Below are positions 21,236-31,047 of a DNA stretch of 64,000 nucleotides, one piece after another. Position 1 is the first letter of the stretch; each line of letters opens with the position of its first letter. The position numbers were made by a program, and so were the translations under genes. The notes beneath the pieces were generated by a model. It did not search any database, was not told the DNA's origin, and saw only the letters and a program-made list of their open reading frames with translations. The stretch is from Galeruca laticollis (lineage: Eukaryota; Arthropoda; Insecta; Coleoptera; Chrysomelidae), in assembly GCA_963921935.1 (NCBI GenBank), contig OY998178.1:51576951-51640950 (forward strand), given 5' to 3'.

Positions 21236-24200
21236 ATGCCTAATTCAGATAACGAGACAGCTGATGTAAAAATTGCAAGGTTAGTCAAAAGGAGAGGTGG
21301 CCTAAAGGGAAGTTTAACTCGTTTTGCAACCTATTTTGATTCTATTAAAGATACCGCTGCTGATGAAAAAACATTGTCTCAACTTGAAATGCGAATTAGC
21401 AGTATAGAAGCTAATTTATTAATAAATTTTGCTGATATTCAATTTCAATTGGAAAATTTAGATTGTGTAAATTTCAATGATACAGATACGAAGCAATTCG
21501 AAGATACGTACTATGATGTTTTATCAGATGCTAAAAATTACCTATCAAAACAAAAACTTTGTAATAATTCATTTGCAATAAGTTCAAATAGTCCAGTGCC
21601 GTCCGGCACAGATCCTGCTCCTAGGAAACCGTCTGTTAAACTTCCTACAATTGAGTTGCCAAAATTCTCGGGAGTTAGTGAGCAATGGATCGAATTCAGA
21701 GATTTATTTGTATCGCTCATTCATAACAATACTGACATGGAACCAATTCAAAAGTTCCATTACTTGCGAGCGTCATTGACAGGTTCCGCCATTCAATGTA
21801 TTAAAGCCATAGACTTTTTAGGCGAAAACTATGATTTAGCGTGGGACACTATGTGTAAACGTTTTAACAACAAACAGCTCTTGGTAGATAGCCATATTAA
21901 AGCATTTTTTAAGTTCAAAGAATTAAAATCAGATCCTCAAGGTTTCAGAGGCACAGTTGACTCTATTCTTATTCATTTAAATTCATTGATCAATTTGGGA
22001 GTAGAAAAAACTGACTTACTAGAGCTCTTTATCATTCATTTAATTTCAAGCAAATTCGATCACGAATCTATTGCGGAGTGGGAAAAAACTGACTCTCAGG
22101 GTGACCTTCCTTCGTTACAAGAATTTTTGAATTTTATGACTGATAGAGCGGATTATTTAGAAAAAGTTAATAAACATAGATTAAAATCAAAAGATAATGT
22201 TATCGTTCAAAAACAAAAGGCGTTTGTAGTTCAATCAGAGTCAAATGTCAACAAAAAGACTTTTTGCTGTTTCAATTGCAAAAAACCCCATTCGATATTT
22301 AAGTGTAAGGCCTTTCTATCTCTTAACATTAACAATCGAAAGAAAAGGGTATCAGAATTGCAATTATGCACTAATTGTCTACAGCCAAGTCATTCCGTAG
22401 AAAAGTGCAATTACGGGCATTGTCGTTTTTGTCCAGAAAAACATAATTCTACTTTACACGATAACTCAGTGTCTTTAAATTCTATTGCATTGAACCCTCA
22501 GCCTGAGATCTCGGATCAACAAGGCCAGGCTCATTCACTCCAATCCTACGGTTGTTATGTTTTTGGCACAGGGCAGGTCTTGTTATCAACAGCTCTAGTT
22601 GGTGTTTTAGATACTCATGGAAATAAGCATACTTGCCGTGCTCTTCTTGACAACGGATCCATGTCAAACTTTATAACGAAGCGTTGTGCACAACGTCTGG
22701 GTCTTCCCCTCTCCAAAATTGAACATGTTGTTACAGGGGTAGGACAAGGTCAATCATTCATAAAGGCATCATGCAATATTCATTTTCATTCCTTAGTTTC
22801 AAAATGGTCGTCAATTATTCATTGTTTAGTTATCCCTGAGATTACAAATCAACTTCCAAACTATTATTTTAACCCAACTTTGTTAAACATTCCTTCAAAT
22901 ATTATCCTCGCAGATTCAGCATTTTATAAGCCTCATGACATCGACCTGTTAATAGGTGCCGATACATTCTGGTCCTTATTGAATGAAAACCGGAAGCATT
23001 TAGGCAAGGAATTACCTATTTTACAGGATAGTAAATTAGGTTGGCTTATCTCTGGTCCTATAGGTATGGGTACCAGTAAGGCCACAAGCTGCAATGTGAG
23101 CAGAACCGGTGAGGTTCAAGATCGACTTGCAAAATTTTGGGAAATTGAGGAAATCTCTCAAGGTCCAACATTTTCTGTGGAGGAGACATTAGCTGAAGAA
23201 CATTTTCAGAAAACATTCCAGCGTGACAAGTGTGGTCGGTTTATTGTTTCAATTCCATTGAAAGAGCCTATTGCAAAATTAGGAAAGACTGAAGTTTCAT
23301 GTAAAAAACAATTTTTCAGTTTAGAACGTCGTCTTTCTTCAAACTCTAAGCTAAAAAGTATGTACGTAGATTTTATGTCTGAATACGAGAACCTTGGTCA
23401 TATGTCCAAATTTCAAAGATCAAGCGAGGACCAAGTTCTTTTCTATACTCCACATCATGGAGTTTTGCGGGATCAGAGTCAAACTACTAAGCTTCGAGTA
23501 GTTTTCAATGGCTCTGCTTTATCTTCCACTGGTCTTTCTTATAATTCCATCCAAATGGTGGGCCCTGTCGTTCAAGACGACCTGACATCCATTCTCCTAC
23601 GTTTTAGGCAACATCGCTACGTGTTCTCTGCCGACATCTGCAAAATGTACAGACAAATATTAGTTGATAAGGAATTTCGCCCTTTGCAATTGATATTATG
23701 GCGTGATTCTCCTGACAAGGAATTACAAACGTTTTCTCTGAACACTGTGACTTATGGCACGGCCAGTGCCCCATTTCTGGCCACTAGATGTTTAAAACAA
23801 CTTGGTTTGGACAACAAGGAGTCATTTCCTGAAGCTTCACAGGTTATACTTCATGACTTCTATGTTGATGATATCCTTTCAGGTGCTGACTCTACAAGCG
23901 AGGCTATCCAACTTGCTGATCAAGTAGCTGAAATATTAAAATCAGGTTGCTTTGACTTACGAAAGTGGAAGTCAAATAGCTTAGACATTTTGAAGGGTAT
24001 CAAACCTTCCCACACGTCAGAAGATTCATTTCATTTTGGACCTACCGACACCAGCAAAACTCTGGGCATGCTGTGGTCTCCCGACAAAGATTACTTTTCC
24101 TTCATAATTGAGCCGTCCTTAGATGTGGAAAAGATCACCAAACGAGTGATGTTGTCAGATATTGCACGTATATTCGATCCACTTGGACTGCTCGGCCCTG

Positions 24201-26437
24201 TAGTCATCAAGGCTAAGATCTGGCTTCAAACTCTCTGGTCTTTGAAGTTAACTTGGGATCAAAATATTCCATTAGAACTTTGCAATAAATGGAAATACTT
24301 TAGAAACGAGTTAAACAATCTTCGGCAAGTAGAAATTCGTAGAAGTGTCGTGTGCCCAAATCCCATCTTGATCGAACTCCATGGATTTTCAGATGCTTCA
24401 CAATCTGCGTATGGAGCTTGCGTTTATGTAAAAAGTTCAAACCTTGATGGAGAGGTACAGGTTAATCTTGTCACTTCCAAGACACGTGTTGCTCCTTTAA
24501 AATCACTTAGTATCCCTCGTTTGGAACTTTGTGCTGCAGTCCTTCTAGCAAAACTTGTCGAAAAAGTGAAATCTTCTTTAACCATACATTTTTATGATAC
24601 TTTTCTTTGGAGCGATTCTACTGTCGTCCTCGCTTGGATACGTTCATCCCCACATACTCTCCAAACATTTGTAGCCAACCGCGTTACTGAAATTCAGAAT
24701 CTTTCGGACTCCAATAGGGTTACTTGGAGATATGTTCCAACAGACTCGAATCCTGCTGACATTTTGTCTCGAGGGGTGTCTCCAGGAAATCTAGTAAATT
24801 CAGACATTTGGTTTCATGGTCCTGAGTGGTTGTACTCGGAATCAAAATTTTGGCCTTCTGATATATCTCTTCAAAACCCAATTCCAACAGATTTATTACC
24901 TGAAGTTCGTTTGCAGTCAAAATCATTTGTGCAAACCCAACCTGCAGACCTCTTTCCATTCAATCGTTTCTCTTCTCTAATACGTATGAAGAGAACTATG
25001 GCCTACTGCCTTAGGTTTATTAATAATTGTAAATTGAAAAGGGAACTACGATTTTTCGAATCCTTAACTGTGGAGGAATTGAATAATGCCATGAAGCGTT
25101 TGGTGATCATGGCACAAAAGGAATCATTCCAGAGGGATTGGGATGACCTAGAAAAATCTAGATGTGTAAGTCGCAAAAGTAAACTACTAAGTTTGACCCC
25201 ATTTCTTGATGGACAAATGATAAGAGTAGGAGGTCGCCTCAAGTTCTCTTCGTATTCATTCGAAAAACGGCATCCTGCAATCTTATCACCAAAACACCAC
25301 CTCACTTACCTTATTATGCGTCATGAGCACATAAATCTTCTTCATTGTGGTCCCCAAGCATTATTAGCTCACGTTCGAGAACAATATTGGCCAGTCGCAG
25401 GTTCAAACCTCGCCAAAAAGATTGTTAGGCAATGCATAGTTTGCTATCGATTCAAACCTCGAAATTTAAACCCAATAATGGGAAATTTACCTAATGCTCG
25501 CATCAATCCAAGTTTTCCTTTTACTAATACGGGAGTTGACTATGCAGGCCCGTTTATGATAAAGGATCGCAAGGGACGAGGGTGTAAACATACAAAATGT
25601 TATCTCGCCTTATTTGTATGTCTTGTAACGAAGGCAGTTCACCTGGAAGTTGTGTCCTCATTGAGCACTGAATCCTTCCTCGAAACGCTACAACGGTTCA
25701 TTGCTCGCAGAGGAAAGCCTTCTCACATTTATAGCGACAATGGCAGCAACTTTGTTGGAGCCAACAACACCTTACGCGAGTTGTCGCTGTTTCTTAAAGG
25801 TAGCGGAACTTCATTGATCGATAAGATCGGTAATACACATGACATCCAATGGCATTTTATTCCAGCGTATTCCCCCCATCAAGGAGGTCTCTGGGAAGCA
25901 GGAGTCAAGTCGGCAAAGCATCACATTAAAAGAGTTTTAGTCAATACTAATTTAACTTTTGAGAGTTTTTATACTGTTATAACTCAAATTGAGAGTGTAT
26001 TAAATTCAAGGCCTTTAGCACCACTTTCAACTGATCCTAATGATCTGGAGGTGTTAACACCTGCTCATTTCCTTATTGGCCACTCACTTTTGTCTGTTCC
26101 TTTCCCAAATTATCAGCACACCTCTGTTACCAGACTTTCGCATTTCCAACAGTTAGAGTTAATTAAACAGCATTTTTGGAATAGGTGGTCAAAGGAATAC
26201 CTGTCTCAAATGCAACAACGTTCCAAATGGAAAACTCCACAAAGACAAATCAGTATCGGTACTTTAGTGCTAATACGCGATGATGATGTACCTCATTATA
26301 AGTGGCGTCTCGGACGCATCGTAAATCTTCATCCCGGTAAGGATGAAATCATCCGCGTTGTGTCGGTGAAAACCAAACTAGGTGTTATAAAGCGTCCCAT
26401 AGTGAAAGTGTGTCCACTTCCTTTGTGCGATGAATAA
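21236..26437 (+). CDS. BEL/Pao Gag-Pol polyprotein, intact 1733 codons
   Basis: ATG at 21236 (preceded by AAAA) to TAA at 26435-26437, no stops or shifts. Domains in order: Gag DUF1759-type region ~130-300 (KLPTIELPKFSGVSEQWIEF), Cys-rich knuckles from C344, Pao aspartic protease DUF1758 with LDNGS at 471-475, reverse transcriptase with YVDD at 876-879, an A17/Pao linker and RNase H (~1040-1180, FSDASQSAYGACVY). Next are an integrase zinc-binding HHCC region (~1345-1420), the integrase core with D1435, D1501 (SDNGSNF) and E1554 (GGLWEAG), and the DUF5641 C-terminus. All catalytic residues I can identify are present. Length and order fit complete BEL elements, which copy themselves through RNA and insert with the integrase. 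The lost 5' LTR would remove its own promoter. Confidence 0.95.
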   Translation: MPNSDNETADVKIARLVKRRGGLKGSLTRFATYFDSIKDTAADEKTLSQLEMRISSIEANLLINFADIQFQLENLDCVNFNDTDTKQFEDTYYDVLSDAKNYLSKQKLCNNSFAISSNSPVPSGTDPAPRKPSVKLPTIELPKFSGVSEQWIEFRDLFVSLIHNNTDMEPIQKFHYLRASLTGSAIQCIKAIDFLGENYDLAWDTMCKRFNNKQLLVDSHIKAFFKFKELKSDPQGFRGTVDSILIHLNSLINLGVEKTDLLELFIIHLISSKFDHESIAEWEKTDSQGDLPSLQEFLNFMTDRADYLEKVNKHRLKSKDNVIVQKQKAFVVQSESNVNKKTFCCFNCKKPHSIFKCKAFLSLNINNRKKRVSELQLCTNCLQPSHSVEKCNYGHCRFCPEKHNSTLHDNSVSLNSIALNPQPEISDQQGQAHSLQSYGCYVFGTGQVLLSTALVGVLDTHGNKHTCRALLDNGSMSNFITKRCAQRLGLPLSKIEHVVTGVGQGQSFIKASCNIHFHSLVSKWSSIIHCLVIPEITNQLPNYYFNPTLLNIPSNIILADSAFYKPHDIDLLIGADTFWSLLNENRKHLGKELPILQDSKLGWLISGPIGMGTSKATSCNVSRTGEVQDRLAKFWEIEEISQGPTFSVEETLAEEHFQKTFQRDKCGRFIVSIPLKEPIAKLGKTEVSCKKQFFSLERRLSSNSKLKSMYVDFMSEYENLGHMSKFQRSSEDQVLFYTPHHGVLRDQSQTTKLRVVFNGSALSSTGLSYNSIQMVGPVVQDDLTSILLRFRQHRYVFSADICKMYRQILVDKEFRPLQLILWRDSPDKELQTFSLNTVTYGTASAPFLATRCLKQLGLDNKESFPEASQVILHDFYVDDILSGADSTSEAIQLADQVAEILKSGCFDLRKWKSNSLDILKGIKPSHTSEDSFHFGPTDTSKTLGMLWSPDKDYFSFIIEPSLDVEKITKRVMLSDIARIFDPLGLLGPVVIKAKIWLQTLWSLKLTWDQNIPLELCNKWKYFRNELNNLRQVEIRRSVVCPNPILIELHGFSDASQSAYGACVYVKSSNLDGEVQVNLVTSKTRVAPLKSLSIPRLELCAAVLLAKLVEKVKSSLTIHFYDTFLWSDSTVVLAWIRSSPHTLQTFVANRVTEIQNLSDSNRVTWRYVPTDSNPADILSRGVSPGNLVNSDIWFHGPEWLYSESKFWPSDISLQNPIPTDLLPEVRLQSKSFVQTQPADLFPFNRFSSLIRMKRTMAYCLRFINNCKLKRELRFFESLTVEELNNAMKRLVIMAQKESFQRDWDDLEKSRCVSRKSKLLSLTPFLDGQMIRVGGRLKFSSYSFEKRHPAILSPKHHLTYLIMRHEHINLLHCGPQALLAHVREQYWPVAGSNLAKKIVRQCIVCYRFKPRNLNPIMGNLPNARINPSFPFTNTGVDYAGPFMIKDRKGRGCKHTKCYLALFVCLVTKAVHLEVVSSLSTESFLETLQRFIARRGKPSHIYSDNGSNFVGANNTLRELSLFLKGSGTSLIDKIGNTHDIQWHFIPAYSPHQGGLWEAGVKSAKHHIKRVLVNTNLTFESFYTVITQIESVLNSRPLAPLSTDPNDLEVLTPAHFLIGHSLLSVPFPNYQHTSVTRLSHFQQLELIKQHFWNRWSKEYLSQMQQRSKWKTPQRQISIGTLVLIRDDDVPHYKWRLGRIVNLHPGKDEIIRVVSVKTKLGVIKRPIVKVCPLPLCDE

Positions 26438-26572
26438 ATAAGGAAGTTTCCGTTTTTGTGTTGTTTCTTTTAGTTTTAAGCCATTGTTTATAATTTAGGC
26501 CTCTGAGCTCATGTATTAGTTATACGATAAGTATTGAAAGTGATGAATTCCTTTCAACGTCGGGGGCTATGT

Positions 26573-26858
26573 TCTGAATATTTCACTAAAATTCCCTAAA
26601 TTTTAGAGAAATGTTTAATTCAGTCAGTTCTGGCAACATTGTATGTTTTGAGAGGCAAAATGTAGCCCCCTGCTCCCCGCGGTCTAGCTTATCGAGAAGA
26701 GATCGTAACGTTTTACTCTCAGACCGTTGCCGGCAGATCCTTTTTGCATTTCGTTCAATAAACATGTAATTGTTTATAAGCATTCTTACATTTGTACCAT
26801 TAAAATATTTGTATCAATACAGTGAACCAGTCTTTTCATTTCATTTAAATAATTACAG
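26573..26858 (+). repeat. BEL 3' LTR (~286 bp)
   Basis: It begins TGTTCTGAATATTTC after a G-rich tract (GTCGGGGGCTA, 26562-26572) and ends AATAATTACA (TG...CA). An AATAAA at about 26757 suits the LTR poly(A) signal. Beyond it the Gypsy RNase H reading resumes (~26862). The boundary is inferred from TG/CA ends and the resumption of Gypsy homology, since no second LTR exists for comparison. Confidence 0.6.
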
Positions 26859-26861
26859 TCC

Positions 26862-27600
26862 TCTTAATAACAGCAAAGGCTTTGGTGATGTTATATTATT
26901 GGAAAATTTACTTATTGCTTATGCTTTAAAAGCATTGACACCCACTCAACAGTCATGGACTCAGATAGAAAAATAATTACTTGCTATAGTCCATGGCTGT
27001 GAGAGGTTTCATAAATATTTGTATGGAAAAACATAGAAAATATCTTTTAAAAATCTGTAATAGATACTCCTTTAAGACTGCAAAGACTCATTTGGGGACT
27101 GAAAAATGTTTAAATCGGGCAAAATATATTCTTTCCTGGCCTCACATGAAAAACTAAATTGAAGACTTAATTATAAATTGTATAAGTTGTGCTAAGTTTC
27201 ATAAAAGACACTCTAAGGAAGAACTTTCACTTAGAGGGGTACCAGAAAAATCTTGGAATGTAGTGGGAGTAGACATATTTTATTTTATGAATAAAACATA
27301 CTTATTAATAGTTGAATATTTTAGTAAATATATTGATTTTGCTATTTTCAATTCTGAAACAACTGAAACTGTTATTGACACTAAAGTCATTTTTTGCAAG
27401 ATTTGGAAGGCCAAGATTGTTATATTCTGATGTGGGTCCACAGTTTAAATGTTATAAATTTAAAGAATTTAGCAAAACCTGGTAATTTGAGCATGTTATG
27501 ACCAGTCCTGACTATCATGAATCCAATGGTATGATAGAACGTTATGTAGGTATGTGCTTAAAAAAGTAGTTCATTCAGGATTAAAACCCTACATAGCCAA
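26862..27600 (+). pseudogene. Gypsy RNase H and integrase, N-terminal part
   Basis: RNase H: SKGFGDVILLENLLIAYALK, then LTPTQQSWTQIEK with LLAIVHGCERFHKYLYGK after a stop at ~26976 (the YASRALTPTQ-YAQIEKE-LAIV-G--F--Y-YG block of Gypsy). Integrase zinc finger: KYILSWPHM and CISCAKFHKRHSKEELSLR at about 27120-27235, core entry WNVVGVDIFYF at 27255-27290. Its GP-motif counterpart is degenerate, followed by shifted remnants to PYIANT at 27600, where the piggyBac inserted. Confidence 0.7.
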
Positions 27601-29992
27601 CACTAGAAGCACCGGAGCGGTCAATTTAACGGTTTTTCAATTTTAAATAACTATCTCCGAGAAAAATGTTTCCAAACAAATTTGCTTTTATGACTTTTCC
27701 TAAATATTCATGACAATTCGACACTAAAACATTCAATTATAAAAAATCAAAAACGATCAATTGCGACGACTACTACCTTGAAGCACCAATACCGTCAGTT
27801 TGACTGCAGTGTATGTTTGTATTTTTCGGAGAATTATATCTTGCTTTATAGTTCCGATAATTTACCCGGACAGAATTCTGTGGAATGTGTTTTGTGAGGA
27901 AAGTCAGGTACACTTGTTTTAGTGACTCTGACCCTCAGTCACTGCTTGTTTGTTGTAAGAACGATGTCTCGTCGTTGTTTGTCATACGAAGAATTGATGG
28001 AGGAGTTGAATATTTTACCAGAGGATGAGTTTGATTGTGAACTATCAATCAATGATAATAGCACTGATGAAGATTAGGATTTTGTGATAGATGTGCCAGA
28101 ATCTGAAAAATCAAGCAGTGAATCAGATGAAGAACCATCATCTTCGTCTATGCTTACCAGAAAAATTACAGTCACTGATATTACAAGTACCTCTTCATCT
28201 GGCCCACCAGTAAATAGTCCTCGTGGTATTGGTCGTGGTAGAAGTCGTAGCAATCGTGGAAGAAAGCTTGATCGTGAAGAAGCTACACAATCTGTTGAAC
28301 AATCACGTATTGAAGAAATTGGTTCCGACGGTACTATTTGGAAAAAACTGGATTCCAACCAAAGATTTCCAGGTAATATTTATATCAATCCATTGCAATT
28401 TTATATAACAAATAAACATAGGTTTTTAGGAAGATTTGCTAATCAAAATATTCTAAGAGAAGCACCTGGCCCCACTGCCTATGCCAAACGACACATATCT
28501 GTAGATGAAGTTTCTAGTGCATGGCATCTAATTATTAACGAAAACATGCTTCGACGCATAAAAAAGTGCACTGATGCCGAAGGAAAAAGACAATTGCAAA
28601 ATGAATTATGGTCTATTACTCTCCATAAAATTGAAACTTTTATTGCTTTGTTATATGCTAGAGGCGCTTACGGTGCTAGAAAAACTTCAGTAAAGAAAAT
28701 ATGGTCAAATAAATGGGGACCACATTTTTTTCAAGATACTATATCACGAAATAAATTTTTAGAAATTATGAGACTTGTTCGCTTTGAGATATGAAACACT
28801 AGATCTCAAAGATTACCGACTGATAAATTTGCTCTTGCGTCTGAAATTTGGAATCCGTTTATTGAAAATTGTATTTTATGTTACAAGCCCGGAGAAAATA
28901 TAGCAATCGACGAGCAATTATTTCCCACTAGAGCAAGATGCCGGTTTACGCAATATATGGCTAACAATCCTGACAAATTTGGCATAAAGTTTTGGCTGGC
29001 AGCCAATGTAAAGTCTAAATATTTGATAAATGGCTTTCCTCACCTTGGCAAAGATGATCAACGGCCGCAGAATATTTTACTCGGTGAACATGTAGTTCTA
29101 AAACTAATAGAACCGTTTTTGATTAAAGGAAGGGATAATTTTTTTACGTCCGTAAAATTAGCTAAAGAATTAGAAAAAAATGGGACCAGTTTAGTAGGAA
29201 CTCTGAACCGTTCAAATAAAGAACTTCCGCATTCGCTAAAAAATTTACGAGAGGCTCTGTACAGCTCCAAAATATATAAACACGAAAGACTGACACTCAC
29301 TGTTTATCAGGGTAAAGTAAATAAAAATGGATTCATATTGAGCTCCGTACATCCAAATGTTGAAATAGGGAACGGAGAAAAAAAGCTGCCTGAAACAGCA
29401 AAATTCTACAATGAAACAAAGTTTAGAGTTGATGTTTTGGACCAAATGGCTCGACAGTATTCAACAAAATCAGCATCGCGAAGATGGTCACTTCAAGTTT
29501 TCTTCAATATCCTAGACATGGCATCAATAAACGCGTGGATACTATATAAAGAAGTTACAGGCAAAAACATTAGTCGGCAAGATTTGATATTCAAACTGGC
29601 ATAAGAATTAAGAGAAGGCTATATCAAAAATAAAAATTCACTGGCAGAGCTTGTCTGCACGAACTCACAGAATCCAACACCAAATAAGCTACGACAATGC
29701 CAAGTTGCAAGATGCAAAAAAAATAAAACCAAAGAAACATGTGTGCTATGCAAAAAGGCAGTTTGTGGCACTTGCACAGAAATAATTGAAACAAAAATAT
29801 TATTGTATCGTTTGTTTAGAAAATATTAGTTAATTAATCGAATATATTTAATTATAATTAGTTTGTTCTGTCTTACTATGTTTCTAATAATAAAAAGTGT
29901 TTTGCACAATGTGTTTTACTGAATAAAGTAAAAGCGGTCATTTTGACTGCAACAGAGCTTTTAGGTAGATAAAAATTCTGGCGCTTCGAGTG
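27601..29992 (+). mobile_element. piggyBac-like transposon inserted in Gypsy integrase
   Basis: The left end CACTAGAAGCACC (27601-27613) and the right end, read in reverse as CACTCGAAGCGCC, match at 11 of 13. TTAA flanks the right end (29993-29996); the left flank reads CCAA, two transitions from TTAA. Subterminal inverted GCGGTCA boxes (27619-27625 and 29934-29940) add support. Outside both ends the Gypsy integrase reading continues (…PYIA | LIEYRNTP). Length 2392 bp, a usual size for piggyBac. It carries one transposase frame with three stops. Confidence 0.85.
27964..29829 (+). pseudogene. piggyBac transposase, one frame with three in-frame stops
   Basis: ATG at 27964, natural stop TAG at 29827-29829, 621 codons, a normal length for piggyBac. 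The only lesions are stops TAG at 28075, TGA at 28792 (a CGA-to-TGA change is likely) and TAA at 29602; no frameshift. Acidic, Ser-rich N-terminus (ESEKSSSESDEEPSSSS), a GRGRSRSNRGRK basic patch, then DDE_Tnp_1_7. Catalytic Asp residues appear to be in IDEQLFPTRARC, RDNFFTSVKLA and FRVDVLDQM. The insertion-domain signature RRWSLQVFFNILDMASINAW precedes a C-terminal zinc-ribbon of CxxC pairs (CQVARC, CVLCKKAVCGTC). It would excise and insert at TTAA. A recently dead copy. Confidence 0.88.
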
Positions 29993-29996
29993 TTAA

Positions 29997-30420
29997 TTGA
30001 ATATCGTAATACACCTGTAGATTCTAAAATAAATAAATATCCTTCAGAGTTAGTCGTCAGGTAAATGCATTCTTGCCAATACCTGAAGATTTTGGTATTA
30101 TGCCTAAATATAAAGATGTTAAAGATTCTGTCAAATCTTATTTGCAAAAACTGCAAGAAGAATATAAAAATTCTCATGATAAAAAATATCATACTAAGCC
30201 TAAGGAGTTTAAGAACGGTGAAGTTGTACATGTCAGAGATCCAGTACGTAAAATGGTTACAGCTAGAATTATTAGTCCTAGTGAAAGACCTAGAGCGTAT
30301 AAAGTTCAAATGCCTAGTGACAATGTAAGTGAAAGAAAACGTTTAAAGATATACAAAGCTTCACCTTTGCAAACTTTTAAGGGAGAGTTAATTGGATTAC
30401 CAGATGATTCTAGTAAATAG
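29997..30420 (+). pseudogene. Gypsy integrase C-terminal part
   Basis: Directly after the piggyBac TTAA the reading LIEYRNTPVDSKINKYPSEL resumes, then the open frame 30073-30420 with PIPEDFGIMPKYKDVKDSVK, an HDKKYHTKP basic block, KEFKNGEVVHVRDPVRKMVT and a final KASPLQTFKGELIGLP. This is the integrase GPY/F-like tail that binds DNA, ending TAG at 30418-30420. A single indel near 30065 separates it from the upstream part. About 200 bp of 3' UTR precede the LTR. Confidence 0.7.
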
Positions 30421-30623
30421 TTACTAAATGTTCAGCAACAGATAGAGTTTGTACCAAAAGGAGAAAGTATTGGTCTTAATTCTCCACAAGTTTTGTCGGA
30501 AAATAAATTTGAAGAAAATAAACCAATGGTATCTTGTTCTGGCAGAAATGTTAGCAAGCCAAAATATTTGTCGGATTATATTTTAGAATAGGTGCATATG
30601 CTTTAAGCTTAAAAGAAAAGGTA

Positions 30624-30764
30624 TGTCAGGGTGTAGGGTACATAGAATAGCGTTGATAAACGCACCTCTCATTTTTGACAGTGTTGAAGTGTAGAGGTTA
30701 GTGGGTCAACCATATACGGACTTAAGCTGTACTTAAATTTTATTTCGTGTTTTTTATTTCCTAT
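30624..30764 (+). repeat. Gypsy 3' LTR, first part (split by hAT)
   Basis: TGTCAGGGTGTAGGGTACAT at 30624 matches the 5' LTR start. Similarity is high through ~30735, then drops. The last 8 bases (TTTCCTAT, 30757-30764) are the target duplication of the hAT insertion, and the LTR is expected to continue at about 34111-34148. Confidence 0.75.
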
Positions 30765-31047
30765 TAGTGATGTGAGTTGATTACCTGACCGTGGTCATGA
30801 CTGTGGTCATGACAAAAATGACCGTCACGTCACATTGGGTGGTCACGGTCATTTTCAAAATTTTATAAGAAAAAGTAAGTGAGGGTCATTCGCTTAAATG
30901 ACGTTATAAATGACAGGTCATTTTCGTAACTGACGGTCACAGACTTGTCATAACTTGCGAACACTGATACCTCCCTCCCTCTCCCATCACTGTACTATGC
31001 TGTACGGATTCAGTTCAGTTTGTTCGTAGGCACCCACTGGCACAGCT

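Larger units (their letters stand above)
20781..26858 (+). mobile_element. BEL/Pao LTR retrotransposon lacking its 5' LTR
   Basis: It contains one uninterrupted polyprotein (21236-26437), then a short 3' UTR, a polypurine-like GTCGGGGGCTA and a 3' LTR. No copy of the LTR exists in the 455 bases before the start codon, so the 5' LTR is missing. The Gypsy host also lacks ~200 bp between its RT and RNase H exactly here, so one deletion that removed the 5' LTR together with the adjoining Gypsy sequence explains both losses. The left border is therefore approximate. Confidence 0.8.

Noticed and set aside
24720..25305. Minus-strand open frames (about 24720-24959 and 25003-25305) inside the BEL polyprotein
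   Set aside because: They are antisense shadows of a fully open coding frame, with no domain or start context.
28074..28358. Minus-strand Ser-rich frame
   Set aside because: Antisense to the acidic N-terminus of the piggyBac transposase.
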